A stretch of DNA of 64,000 bases from Streptomyces sp. CNH099 (GCA_000514715.1 AZWL01000026.1:133-64132), one strand, 5' to 3'. Numbered from the stretch's first letter, positions 1 through 8,288 are shown. Numbers and translations: made by a program. The notes: a model not told the origin generated them from the sequence alone.

Positions 1-135
1 AACCCCATCACCGACGGCACCCAGCACCTCCACCGAGGAGACAACACGACATGCCATCACTGCCGCACGCATGCCGAACCATGCCCGAACAGCGGAAACG
101 CAGCGATCACGCTCGGAAAGACAACAGCTTCTTAG

Positions 136-203
136 ACAGACTGTTCGGTCTGTTTTGACCGTAGGCGTACGAGGATCGAAAAGCAAACAGACAGGTCTGT
201 CTG
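136..203. promoter_or_regulatory. Two palindromic operators upstream of the tetR gene
   Basis: Two inverted repeats with related half-sites lie just upstream of the TetR gene: ACAGAC-6-GTCTGT at 136-153 and CAGACAG-GT-CTGTCTG at 188-203. Both contain the AGAC/GTCT core and the second ends five bases before the first possible ATG. TetR repressors usually bind such sites to repress themselves and a neighbour, so autoregulation is the likely role. A TTGACC hexamer at 155-160, between the two palindromes, could be a -35 box. No target gene other than tetR is visible; one may lie left of the window. Confidence 0.7.
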
Positions 204-217
204 CTAGCATGCCGAGC

Positions 218-814
218 ATGGCTGACCAGCCGTCCAGCAGCCGCGGCGCCGCGACGTACCAGCGCATCGTCGATGCCGCCACCCGGGAATTCGCCGAGCA
301 CGGCATCGCCGGCGCACGCATCGAGCGGATCATCGCCGCCGCACGCACCAACAAGGCGCAGCTCTACGGCTACTTCGGAAACAAGGACGCGCTCTTCGAC
401 ACGATCTTCCTGGCCTCACTGGAGCGGATCACCAACGTCGTCCCCATCGACGCCACGGACCTTGCCGACTGGGCGGTGCGCCTCTACGACGAGTACCTCA
501 GCCGCCCGGATCTGATCCGGCTCGCGACCTGGGCGCGCCTGGAGCGGCGCCCGACCGGGAATCTCGTGGCGGACCACGACCGCTACGACGACCACAAACT
601 CCGCGCCATCGCGGAGGCCCAGGCCGCCGGGCTCGTCAGGCAGGGAGACCCCTTCGACGTGATGGCCGTGGTCATCGCCATGTCCATGGCCTGGTCGCCG
701 GTGAGCAACGTCTACGCCGCCTACGCCGAGGAGGACGAGGACGTGCACGACCAAAGGCGCGCCCTCCTCCGAGACTGCGTACAACGCGCCGTCGCCCCGG
801 ACGGGGGAGCCTGA
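218..814 (+). CDS. TetR/AcrR-family transcriptional repressor
   Basis: A TetR-type regulator of 198 residues, the usual family length. The N-terminal helix-turn-helix spans about residues 13-60, with the recognition region RIERIIAAARTNKAQLYGYF and the NKDALF motif that follows it in this family. The rest is a helical ligand and dimer domain containing RLATWARLERR. I chose the ATG at 218 because the domain starts 12 residues later and the two palindromes sit immediately upstream; an ATG at 209 is equally in frame. The ligand is unknown. It stands alone here, with gene remnants downstream, so its regulon may be itself or a gene left of the window. Confidence 0.88.
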   Translation: MADQPSSSRGAATYQRIVDAATREFAEHGIAGARIERIIAAARTNKAQLYGYFGNKDALFDTIFLASLERITNVVPIDATDLADWAVRLYDEYLSRPDLIRLATWARLERRPTGNLVADHDRYDDHKLRAIAEAQAAGLVRQGDPFDVMAVVIAMSMAWSPVSNVYAAYAEEDEDVHDQRRALLRDCVQRAVAPDGGA

Positions 815-859
815 GCGAGCGCGCCCGTCTTCGTTCCGGCCGCCCGGCCGCAGCGCGGC

Positions 860-1165
860 GAGCCGGGAGGCGCTGGGGACCTGTGCGTCGGCGATGTGTT
901 CCTGAAGGTGGACGCCGATCAGGCGCGCATCGACGTCGAGGTTGAGGCGATGGCGCTGGCGCCGGTCCCGACCCCGGAGGTCCTGTGGCGCAAGCCGTCC
1001 GTGCTTGCGATGGCCGCGGTCCCGGGGACGGCGATCGGCCGCCTGGGCGAGCCTCGACCGCGTCGCCGGGATCCCGACGAGTCGGCGGCGGAACTCGACG
1101 GCGAGTGCGAGTTGCTCGTGACGAACGGTGTCCTGCCCGCGGACCTGGTCACCCGCACAGTGTGA
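860..1165 (+). pseudogene. Remnant of an aminoglycoside phosphotransferase-like protein
   Basis: The open frame begins at a GTG (896), but the same frame reads on upstream as GDLCVGDVFLKVDADQ, which is the N-lobe beginning of APH-type phosphotransferases. It continues through PEVLWRKPSVLAMAAVPGT and GRLGEP. The sequence then turns into an arginine-rich stretch and rejoins family-like sequence (AAELDGECELLVTNGVLPAD) before a stop. Both the catalytic loop HGDxxxxN and the C-lobe are absent, so this is a deleted, inactive copy. Calling the family rests on the pattern of these segments. Confidence 0.65.
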
Positions 1166-1182
1166 CGTGGTCCGAGCGCTGA

Positions 1183-2440
1183 TCAGTCGCCCTGGTAGAG
1201 GCGGTGCGGCTCGATCAGCTGGACGGCGGGGTCTCTTTCGGCGCGGAGGCGCAGGTCGTCGGTGAAGCCGGCGGCGCTGTAGCAGTGCAGTCTCGTGGCG
1301 TCGGTAGCTGTGCCGCGTGCCATGAGCAGGGAGCGGATGCGCTGGAGGCGGTCCAGATGTCTCTGCCCCATGACGTCGTTCCACTTGACTTCACCGATGG
1401 CCAAAAGTCCCCCGCCGCCGCTTTCGGTCTCGCCGTGGACGGCGACGTCGACCTCGTGACTAATCTTCGCGGCAGGGTCGTTGACGGTGCCGCTCGCCAC
1501 TCTGGTGGCCACCCCGCCGTGGGTGTCGGCTGACGCGTGCCAACGGGCCCACTCACGGCAGACCTGCTCGAAGTGCGGGCCGACGACTTTGCTGCGGAAC
1601 GTGGACTGGGCGCGGCGCCACACCGCACCGGCGCGTCCGGGGCGCTCCAGGTCACCCCAGGCAGGACGCATGACCGCGTGGTAGAAGGCGATGAGGGGTT
1701 CGGCGATGCGGTAGGCGGAGCGGTTACGGCGGAAGGCGTCAGCCTCGTGCGTGATCATGCCGACGTCCTGAAGGACGCTGAGCGGGTGGGCGAGATCGGT
1801 GGACTTACGGCCGAGGTAGTCGGCGATGCCGCCGCGAGCGGTGTTTCCGGCGGCGATGGCGGCCAGGACCGAGTGATAGAGGGCGGTGTCATGGAGTTCC
1901 GGCTCTTCGGCGAGCAGATAGCGGGCTTCCCGGAAGAGCGGGCGGGCAGGATTGAGGACTGCGCGGACGACCCAGGCGTCGAAGTCGTCGGGGCCGACGG
2001 GGGCGTCGCCTTGGGTGAACTCGCGGCGATAGGCGGGAGTACCGCCGACGATGGCGTGGGTGAGCAGCGCGGTGCGCGGGTCGGCGATCTCCCAGAACTC
2101 GGCGGCGAGACGGAAGTCCAGAGTGGGGACGACAAGCTCCAGGCCGGCGCGGCCGCGCAACGGTGCGTTTCCGGCGAGGAGCCCTCCCATGAAGGACAGC
2201 GCGGAACCGCACAGCAAGAGCCGTACGGGGGTATTGGTGCGCTGGGCCGTCGGCTCGAGGGCACGCTGGATGATCGAGGGGAGTGCCGGGGACGCCTTCG
2301 CGATGAAGGGGAACTCATCGATGACCGCCGTGACGGGGCTGCCCCCGTCCGCGATACGCATAAGCTCGGTGACAGCCTCACCCCAGTCGGCGAAGCGGAA
2401 AGGCGTTGGCTGATCGCGATGGCGAGCGAGAGCCGCGCCG
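1183..2440 (-). pseudogene. 5'-truncated P-loop ATPase (DUF234-like)
   Basis: The protein reads as the C-terminal two thirds of a large archaeal-type ATPase. It has a Walker B-like VTAVIDEFPFIAKAS, a sensor region LLLCGSALSFM, the winged-helix and DUF234-like region EPLIAFYHAVMRPAW, and a C-terminal nuclease-like HEVDVAVHG...GEVKWN pattern. The N-terminal P-loop (GxxxxGKS/T) is missing: upstream of about 2440 the frame stays open only because it runs antisense to a different gene fragment on the plus strand. The ATPase is therefore probably dead. Proteins of this class are common in actinobacterial accessory DNA and their role is unclear. Confidence 0.6.
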
Positions 2441-2787
2441 AACTGACGCAAGGCGTCAGCTTCCGGTCGAGAAAGACGGGGGCCATCCGGCTGCTCGGCG
2501 ACCTGGAGCCGGACCTCGTCACGCGCGCGCCGAACGGGCTGATCGTCTGGGACCTCGTCCCCGTCCAGCGCCAGGACCACCTCGCCAAGACCCTGCTCTA
2601 CCACGCGATCCTCCGGGAGGGCGGCGAGTCCGTCGAGGTGGCCGAGGTCTACTACAGCCACTTCGGCAAGACGGCCGAGGAGATCCAGAAGCTCCGCGCC
2701 GACGAAGCGGCCGTCCGCAGGGCGGAGAAGCAGCGCGCCATCGCCAAGGCCGTCATGCAGGAGCACGGCAAGGGCGGATCGCAGTGA
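2419..2787 (+). pseudogene. Unrecognised gene fragment fused head-on to the ATPase remnant
   Basis: The plus-strand frame from an ATG at 2419 gives 122 residues that look like genuine protein: a beta-rich stretch (GAIRLLGDLEPDLVTRAPNG, then LIVWDLVPV) followed by a long charged helix with YYSHFGKTAEEIQKLRADE and RRAEKQRAIAKAVMQEH. I do not recognise the family. It starts exactly where the minus-strand ATPase loses homology, so the pair marks a rearrangement breakpoint near 2410-2440 and this is probably the 3' part of a longer gene. No ribosome binding site is obvious before the ATG. Confidence 0.45.
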
Positions 2788-2818
2788 GACGTGCCGGGGA
2801 GGGCGGTGCCGGCCTTTC

Positions 2819-3217
2819 GGGGAGGCGTTCGACGGCGAGGCCGGCCGCGTCGTCGGACACCTGGATGATCACCGCACGCTGTTCGAGCGGAGCTGGCAAG
2901 CCAAGGCGGAGGCCACGGTGGCGTACCTACGGGTCGGCGCCGGGCGCCACCAGGACGACCCAGACCTGGCCTCACTGATCGGGCGGCTGGCGATGAAGAG
3001 CGAGGACTTCCGCGGGCTGTGGGCCCGCCAGGACGTACGCGACAAGTGGCCGGGCCGCTCCGAGATGCGGCACCCGGTCGTCGGCGAACTGCACCCGGAC
3101 TTCGAGATCCTGCACGCCGCCGGGGACGAGGAGCAGGTCCTCGTCGGCTATCTCCCCCTCCCCACGACGGGGTCGGACGACTCCCTCCGGCTGCTGGCCA
3201 GCTGGTCGGCGTCCTGA
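2819..3217 (+). pseudogene. MmyB-type ligand-binding domain remnant of an XRE regulator
   Basis: The frame contains AYLRVGAGRHQDDPDLASLI, EDFRGLWARQDVRDK and then GELHPDFEILHAAGDEEQVL and SLRLLASW. This is the C-terminal MmyB-like ligand-binding domain found behind an XRE helix-turn-helix in many streptomycete regulators. The preceding residues (LDDHRTLFERSWQAKAEA) belong to the same domain, but there is no helix-turn-helix and no good start codon. Only about the last 130 residues of a roughly 280-residue protein remain, so it should be non-functional. Confidence 0.65.
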
Positions 3218-3248
3218 CTCGACTCGGCGTCCTGACACCGTCCCCGTA

Positions 3249-3293
3249 AGGGCTCCACTGCACTGCCCCTGTGCCCCAGGACAGTGGAGCCCT
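3249..3293. terminator. Bidirectional stem-loop terminator
   Basis: A 12-bp perfect inverted repeat, AGGGCTCCACTG (3249-3260) with CAGTGGAGCCCT (3282-3293). It lies between the plus-strand MmyB remnant and the stop of the minus-strand gene at 3302, where a shared terminator is expected. Confidence 0.6.
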
Positions 3294-3301
3294 GCCGGTG
3301 A

Positions 3302-3724
3302 TCAGACGGCAGGCCGCTGGCCGGTGAGGGCCCCGATGAACTCGTCCATCTCGGAACGCCAGTAACGGGCGACGTTGAGCCGGGTCGGCTGCGCTTCCCC
3401 TGGTATCTGGAACCGGAACGAACTCCACATCGCGCCGCGATTGACCTCGCTGATGAGCCCGCCGGCCTCTGCCAGCGGCACCGTGAACGCCAGCTCCTTG
3501 GGCCGGCTGCTGACCCGCCCCGCCTTGTGGAACACCACGGCCTGCTTCGTCACCGTCACGAAGTAGTACTTGACGAGCAGCTGGCCGAGGACGCCCAGGC
3601 TGTTCATCAGCCAAGGGCTCGGACCAGTCATGGTGTGGATGGTGACCACAGGCTGGTCACCCGGGTTGATCTGCGCGATGGCCTGAGCGACCTGCTCCTG
3701 CATGGTCGACTTACGGATGGCCAA
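3302..3724 (-). CDS. Small hypothetical protein, possibly PH-like fold
   Basis: A 140-residue protein that starts at an ATG preceded by GGAGGCGACC, a good ribosome binding site. It begins with a charged helix (MAIRKSTMQEQVAQAIAQI). A beta-strand-rich body follows, including KYYFVTVTKQAVVFHKAG and SSFRFQIPGEAQPTRLNVARYW, then a short helix DEFIGALTG. There is no signal peptide or membrane segment. The alternation of strands with one C-terminal helix resembles bacterial pleckstrin-homology-like domains, but this is only a resemblance. It is the one clearly intact gene between the remnants and the island, and it is monocistronic. Confidence 0.6.
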   Translation of the reverse strand: MAIRKSTMQEQVAQAIAQINPGDQPVVTIHTMTGPSPWLMNSLGVLGQLLVKYYFVTVTKQAVVFHKAGRVSSRPKELAFTVPLAEAGGLISEVNRGAMWSSFRFQIPGEAQPTRLNVARYWRSEMDEFIGALTGQRPAV

Positions 3725-3780
3725 GGTCGCCTCCTTACTGGGGTGATGGGATCCCCTCGCTGCGAGGGGCGGGGAGCAGC

Positions 3781-3924
3781 CTAGTCATACTCCGCGGGTT
3801 CAGGGGCGGTTGGGTCAGGAGAGACGGCAGATGCGCGCAGCGCGAGGAGTTCGGGGGCGAGGACGGTGACCGTACGGTTCCCGTATGCGACGATCCCCTC
3901 CCGGCGAAGCAGTGTGCAGGATCA
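3781..3924 (-). pseudogene. C-terminal tail of a Crp/Fnr-like winged-helix regulator
   Basis: The minus strand reads LLRREGIVAYGNRTVTVLAP then ELLALRASA before a TAG at 3781. This matches the recognition-helix exit and wing of Crp-type winged helix domains, where (L)RRxGIV is followed by a strand pair. An in-frame TGA interrupts it at about 3922, and nothing upstream extends the homology. About 46 residues survive. The family assignment rests on this short motif alone. Confidence 0.35.
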
Positions 3925-4740
3925 TCCTTCCAACCCCCGTCACGGCTGACGCGTCATATCAGATCACGCAGGGCGTGGGTCTCGCCGTCCGATGCGAAGC
4001 TGCAGTGGGGGAGCGGACCGACGCCGCAGCGGCGCAGCAACACCAGCTCCGGCCGGGCGTCAGGGTGCTGGCCTGGCTGGCTGACCAAGGAAGAATCGAG
4101 GACGGACGTGGTCGCGGCGGGAAACCGCCCGCCGCGACGCCGGAATACGGCATCGCTCTGAACAAGTCGTATCGCAGAGCGTGACGGAAGTACTTGCTCC
4201 CGGCACCTCGGGAGGGGACCCAGCACATGGGAACAGGCGGGAAACCCGGAAAGCGGGGGTCAGCTAGTGATCACTCCACCATCCGGGCCAAGCGGTAGAC
4301 GGCCGGTCGCCGAACTCGCCGAACTCGATCCCGGCGAGCCGATCCGCAACGGGTGCGAACAGGCGTAGCGCACAGCGAAGGCGCCCGGCCCCGGTGGCAG
4401 CGGGGGCGCTGACGGTTGACCACCGGGCCGCGTGCCGTACTCGAACCTGTGGCCACGTAATAGGGACGCGATGGTCGAGAGGCTCCACCCATTGGCTACG
4501 CGGGCGACAGCATGGCCGTTCACACGCCACACCCTCGCGGCGTGTTCCCGGAAGCGCTCGTCCGACGCGGGCGTACACACCGAGTGTCCCCCCTGCACCG
4601 GCACGCCCATTGAGCGCTCTCCATTCATTGTCCAGCCTCACTGCTGCTCGGGACACCAAGATCGCGTTACACATCCATGACACAAACGCGCGGGAACTCC
4701 CGGGAAACCGCAGGTAGGGACGTTGCGCATCACGGCAGTC
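3925..4740. other. Unassigned 816-bp stretch left of the island
   Basis: Several open frames cross this stretch on both strands, but none has a convincing start, a recognisable domain or a consistent codon pattern. It contains GGGAAACC-type words at 4238 and 4701. I see no RNA gene. It is probably decayed sequence continuing the pseudogene zone to its left. Confidence 0.3.
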
Positions 4741-4779
4741 AAAATGGCCCTGACCCGCGGAAACCCGCAGGTCAGGGCC
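4741..4779 (-). terminator. Ancestral rnpB terminator, now separated from rnpB by the island
   Basis: Read on the minus strand, GGCCCTGACC and GGTCAGGGCC form a 10-bp stem (4770-4779 and 4746-4755). The stem extends inward with GCGG/CCGC and is followed by ATTTT. It lies five bases beyond the left 28-bp repeat, exactly where the rnpB transcript would have ended before insertion of the island. Confidence 0.7.
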
Positions 4780-4784
4780 GTTGG

Positions 4785-4812
4785 GGCGGACGAGTCGGCC
4801 TGTACGCCGGGT
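4785..4812. repeat. Left attachment repeat (attL core)
   Basis: The 28-bp sequence starting GGCGGACGAGTCGGCC is identical to the rnpB 3' end at 24825-24852. The flanking bases differ on both sides (G/A before, A/T after), which fixes the repeat length. The integrase gene ends 129 bp to its right. Confidence 0.88.
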
Positions 4813-4875
4813 ACTCTCCCGCTACGCGGGCATACATGCTCTGACCAGCATGAACGCTCTGCGCTTCGGATTCCG

Positions 4876-4892
4876 GTACACAACCCGTACAC
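4876..4892. promoter_or_regulatory. Candidate integrase arm-type site, left end
   Basis: GTACAC-AACCC-GTACAC. The same arrangement with the same five-base spacer, GTACAC-AGCCG-GTACAC, lies just inside the right end at 24709-24725. The copies are in the same orientation and differ at only two of 17 positions. Their distances from the core repeats (about 63 and 99 bp) suit arm sites of a tyrosine recombinase. Confidence 0.5.
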
Positions 4893-4940
4893 GCAACGGT
4901 GCACGCGGTGCGCGCGCCGGACCACATTCTGGCGGTCATG

Positions 4941-6332
4941 CTACGCAGACCCCCCAGCCCCGGACGACGCTGCCGGGGAGCGCTGAGCCCGGGGTACCCG
5001 CGCAGGCGCCGGCAGGCTGGCGGGCTCCTCCAGCCCGAACAACTCCGAGAAGGACGCCGGGGCGTTCTCCCAATCGATCACGGGGAGGTGATAGCCGTAC
5101 GTGTCCAGAGTTTCTGCCAGACGCCCGTGACGCATCCGGTGCTGCACACTGCGCGGGTCGACCCCGGCAGCCATCAGCACGGTATCGGCGAAGTGCCGAA
5201 GATCCCGGAACGTCGCGCGCTCCGGGACGTCCGTCCCCGAGGCGCGGGCTTTGGTCTTGGCCTCGGTAAACGCCCGCGCGAGAGCGTTCTGCCGCACCGG
5301 GGTCCAGTAGCGCGTGACCGTGACAAGCTCCTCATATTCGGCAGGGATCGGGGGAAGTCCCCGCCGCTCCCGCTTACGCAGCACAGCGGCCGGCAGAGGT
5401 GCCCGCCAGCGTTCCAGGTGAGTCCGGTACTTGTCCGCCAGAAACGGGCCGAGGGAAATCTCCGCATTGCTCGCAGCCGTCTTCAGAGGCGCTTCCTGCC
5501 CCCGCCGACGCTGCCACCGCACCTCATGAAGCCCGTCCTCAGGGTGGATATCGCACCTGCGGACGCCGGTCGCTTCCATCGCCCGAAGCCCCTGGAGTGC
5601 GCCGATCCAGACAAGCAATTCGTAGCGCGGATCGATCGACTCGGCCAGAGCCACCACGTGAGCCCACGTCAGCCGGACCTCGGCTTTCCTGCCGCGCTTG
5701 TCCTTCTCTACGGAAATCTTGATACCCGTCACTGGATTCCCAGGAAGGTGCCCGTCTTCCACAGCGGCAGCCATAAGCGCGGAAAGACTCTTCTTCACGC
5801 CGCTGCGCGTCGTCTCCTTCATCCGGCCTTGCAGAGACTTCAGGAAGTCCCGGCATGCGCCGGTCGTCACCTCGTCCACCGGAACCGATCCGAGCGCGGG
5901 CACGACGTGGCAGCGCAGGCGGCTTTCGTGTGTCTCCACGGTGCCGGCGCGTCCCTCGTGGCGCTGGAGGAACGTCTCGACGTATTCTGCGACGGCCGGC
6001 GCGCCTGCCTTCCTGGTCCGCTTGTGGGCGAACGGGTCGCGGCCCTCGGCTACGGCGGCCCGCTGCGCACGCGCGTACGCCTTCGCGTAGGTCTTGCCGC
6101 CCGGATCGACGCCGTTGGATTTGGCGAGGATCTTCTTGTACCGCTGCTTGCCGTCGGCGTCGCGCCATTCAGCACGCCAGCGGCGGGCACTGCCGTGGGC
6201 GGGCAGCGGAATAAGCCCTTTACCGCAGCCGCACGGGGCCGGGGCGGGCTCTCCCTTGGCTGCAAGGTCTGATAGGTACTTTTCTGGGTCTGTGGCGTGC
6301 CACAGGTCGTTCACGCCTTCTTCCTTGGACAT
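4941..6332 (-). CDS. int: Tyrosine site-specific integrase
   Basis: A 463-residue tyrosine recombinase that should insert the island into, and cut it from, the rnpB site. An N-terminal arm-binding region contains RWRAEWRDADGKQRYKKI. A SAM-like core-binding domain follows (EYVETFLQRHEGRAGTVETH), then the catalytic domain. Box I arginine is in LQGLRAMEATG. Box II reads FRDLRHF, where the first position of HxxR is Arg rather than His. The final part, MRHGRLAETLDTYGYH, supplies the second His/Arg and the nucleophilic Tyr. The start ATG at 6332 was chosen because the conserved region begins soon after; the frame is open further upstream. The gene lies next to attL, as usual. Confidence 0.92.
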   Translation of the reverse strand: MSKEEGVNDLWHATDPEKYLSDLAAKGEPAPAPCGCGKGLIPLPAHGSARRWRAEWRDADGKQRYKKILAKSNGVDPGGKTYAKAYARAQRAAVAEGRDPFAHKRTRKAGAPAVAEYVETFLQRHEGRAGTVETHESRLRCHVVPALGSVPVDEVTTGACRDFLKSLQGRMKETTRSGVKKSLSALMAAAVEDGHLPGNPVTGIKISVEKDKRGRKAEVRLTWAHVVALAESIDPRYELLVWIGALQGLRAMEATGVRRCDIHPEDGLHEVRWQRRRGQEAPLKTAASNAEISLGPFLADKYRTHLERWRAPLPAAVLRKRERRGLPPIPAEYEELVTVTRYWTPVRQNALARAFTEAKTKARASGTDVPERATFRDLRHFADTVLMAAGVDPRSVQHRMRHGRLAETLDTYGYHLPVIDWENAPASFSELFGLEEPASLPAPARVPRAQRSPAASSGAGGSA

Positions 6333-6387
6333 GGTCCCCCTCATAGTCGGCTGCGCTGGGTGATGTCTGGGTGCGAGCGGCCGGGCG

Positions 6388-6717
6388 TTATCTGGGCGCG
6401 AGCGGCTGCCGCCCGGCAATGACGTCTTGGATGATCCGGTCCACTTCCGACTGGAGATAGCGAACTCCGCCGCGCCCGGGGCTCAGCCGGTACGGCCGCG
6501 GCCCTCGTGGATCGGCGTCCCATGTCAAAGCCCAGTTCTGGAGCGTCTTCACGGAATAGCCGAGTCTGCTTGCCACTTCCCGGGTGGTAAGCAGAACTTC
6601 CGGCGGCCCGGTGAGGTCGGGGGTCGGCGCGGGTGTAGGTGGCACAGGGGCTCCCCTGGCGTACAGCGCACGGAATGTGGTGCGCGTGTCTGTTGCCCGG
6701 CCTAACACCAGCGGCAT
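6388..6717 (-). CDS. xis: Excisionase-like helix-turn-helix protein
   Basis: Up to 109 residues. The core LLTTREVASRLGYSVKTLQN is the MerR/excisionase-type helix-turn-helix, followed by RPYRLSPGRGGVRYLQSEVD, the wing in which the DNA contact ends with RY. The first roughly 35 residues are proline-rich and unlike the family, so the true start may be internal. It lies 55 bp upstream of int in the same direction and would direct excision. The int-xis pair next to an att site is standard for integrative actinobacterial elements. Confidence 0.78.
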   Translation of the reverse strand: MPLVLGRATDTRTTFRALYARGAPVPPTPAPTPDLTGPPEVLLTTREVASRLGYSVKTLQNWALTWDADPRGPRPYRLSPGRGGVRYLQSEVDRIIQDVIAGRQPLAPR

Positions 6718-6867
6718 GCGTCACACCCGGTATTTCACGGCAGGTGTGCGACTTCGCCGGGAAGTTCTCACCGGCGCGGCTCCAGCATGCCACATGTGGC
6801 GCTTGGGGGACGACAGCGGACCTGTGAGGTACCTGGGGCGGCTTCTTCGTCATTGTCATTTCCTGCG

Positions 6868-8127
6868 TCAGAACGCGGGTTCCGCGGTGGCCATCGGGTG
6901 GCAGGTGGCGCACCGGCGGACCATGCCGTCGTCGGTCTCTGCGAGGCGTGTCTGCTCGTCGCAGTGCCCGCACCACGCCGGCCTGGCGGGGCGTGCGGGT
7001 GCCCACGGGTCGGTGGTGTGGCCGGCGGGCCGCCCGGGGCCCGTGGAGGCGCCCCGCGGCGCAGCAGTGGCCTGTGCAGCGGCCCAGTGCCCGGCGTGCT
7101 TGTCGAGCTTCTTCCAGTCGGGGTCGTGCTGCGCCATGTCGACGGCCGCGGCGGCGACGTCGCGCGCGGTCCAGCCGGCGGTCAGGAGCTTCATGGCTCC
7201 GGCGCGGACTCGGGCACGGTCGGTGCGGTCCGGGCGGACGGTGCCGAGGGTGCGTGCCCAGGCGGTGACGGCGTTGTCGGCTGCTTGGCCGCGGGTGACT
7301 TCGGGTGAGGCGGGCACCCGCGGCGACGCCGGCCGCGGCTCGGTCTGCTCCTGGCCCTCCTGCTCGACGCCGCGCGCGGCTGGGGCCGGCACCATCACGG
7401 CCGCGTCCTGCGGCCTGTGGTCGACGTCGTGCTGCTGGCGGTCGAGGATGCGGCGGCAGCGGTCGAGGATCCGTTCCGGCCGGCTGTCCGCGCGGCGCAG
7501 CTCGGGGTGGCCGGCGGCGGACTCGACGGCGGCGTGCTCCCGGCGGTCCGGCTCGACCGCGGCGAGCTGGTGGTGCTCGACGGTGTCGGGCTCCTCGGGC
7601 GCCGTCGGCGGCGGTACGTCCTCACCGGCGAGCAGAGTGATCTCGTCTCTCTCCTCGCCCGCGGTGGCCGGCTCCAGCTCGACCGCCGGCTGAGGAGGAG
7701 AGGGAGGAGGAGAGATCTTCGTTTCCGTCTTCGGCTCAGTCTTCTGAGAAGAGGCCCGGCCGACCGACAGTCGGCCCACCGAAGTCCGGTCCACCGGCAT
7801 TCGGTCGGACCTGCGGAAAGGCACGTCCGACAGCTCGACTTGGGTGGCGAAGCGCCCGCGCGGGCCTTGGACGCGGGTGCGGCGCAGGTACCCGGCCGTC
7901 TCCAACTCGGCGAGCGCCGCGAGTATCGCGCCGCGGCCTTCGCCGTCGTCGCCGCGGGTGCGCTTCGCTCGGCGGGTGAGGTCGTCGGCGGACGTGGTCC
8001 AGCCGTCCGGGCGGCTCAAGAGTTCGCTGAGGATGCCGCGGGCGCGGTAGCTGAGCCGGTCATCCCGCGCGGTCGAGTTCGGGACGATCGCGAACTCATC
8101 GCGCGGATGGGAGTGGATGATCTTCAC
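6868..8127 (-). CDS. Winged-helix protein with C-terminal zinc ribbon
   Basis: About 419 residues from a GTG start whose GTGA overlaps the stop of the next gene upstream. The N-terminus (FAIVPNSTARDDRLSYRARG, then ILSELLSRPDGW) is the winged-helix domain found at the start of phage and plasmid replication or replisome-organiser proteins. A low-complexity, charged middle (residues about 120-270) follows. A conserved-looking helical part (WTARDVAAAAVDMAQHDPDW) comes next, then a CGHC...CATCHP zinc ribbon at the end. It may load replication proteins or act as a regulator; sequence alone does not decide. It is upstream of xis and int. Confidence 0.6.
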   Translation of the reverse strand: MKIIHSHPRDEFAIVPNSTARDDRLSYRARGILSELLSRPDGWTTSADDLTRRAKRTRGDDGEGRGAILAALAELETAGYLRRTRVQGPRGRFATQVELSDVPFRRSDRMPVDRTSVGRLSVGRASSQKTEPKTETKISPPPSPPQPAVELEPATAGEERDEITLLAGEDVPPPTAPEEPDTVEHHQLAAVEPDRREHAAVESAAGHPELRRADSRPERILDRCRRILDRQQHDVDHRPQDAAVMVPAPAARGVEQEGQEQTEPRPASPRVPASPEVTRGQAADNAVTAWARTLGTVRPDRTDRARVRAGAMKLLTAGWTARDVAAAAVDMAQHDPDWKKLDKHAGHWAAAQATAAPRGASTGPGRPAGHTTDPWAPARPARPAWCGHCDEQTRLAETDDGMVRRCATCHPMATAEPAF

Positions 8128-8288
8128 CGGCCGGTCTCCTCGGCCGCCATGCGGTCGGCGATCTCGTCGGCCTCGGCGATGACGGCGAGGATCCGGGCGC
8201 GCTCGGCCGGGGACGGCTCCAGCTCGGCGCCGCGGCGGGCGTCGGCGAGGACTTCCCGGACCAGCTCGGTGCGCTGTGTGTGCTTCAC
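8124..8288 (-). CDS. Small charged helical protein
   Basis: A 54-residue protein from GTG at 8288. It is almost entirely helical (TELVREVLADARRGAELEPS, AERARILAVIAEADEIADRM). It overlaps its upstream neighbour (8285-8620) and its downstream neighbour (start 8127) by GTGA, so the three are translationally coupled. I do not recognise a family; the length suits an accessory or adaptor protein. Confidence 0.5.
   Translation of the reverse strand: MKHTQRTELVREVLADARRGAELEPSPAERARILAVIAEADEIADRMAAEETGR

Noticed and set aside
51..158. A 35-codon plus-strand ORF with a good GAGGAG site before its ATG
   Set aside because: It ends inside the TetR operator region, has no recognisable sequence and may be the start of a disrupted gene; support is too weak for a feature.
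4264..4683. A 139-codon minus-strand ORF between the debris zone and attL
   Set aside because: Several competing frames, no domain, poor start; looks like chance open frame in high-GC DNA.
4238..4784. Possible second tandem element left of attL, suggested by GGGAAACC words near 4238, 4701 and 24736
   Set aside because: No third copy of the 28-bp repeat and no second integrase occur in 1-4784; the words are short and GC-rich.
6718..6867. Possible short leftward ORF beginning at ATG 6859 or 6853, after GGAA, between the winged-helix gene and xis
   Set aside because: It runs out of frame over the xis start region without recognisable sequence; could be a leader but not separable from chance.
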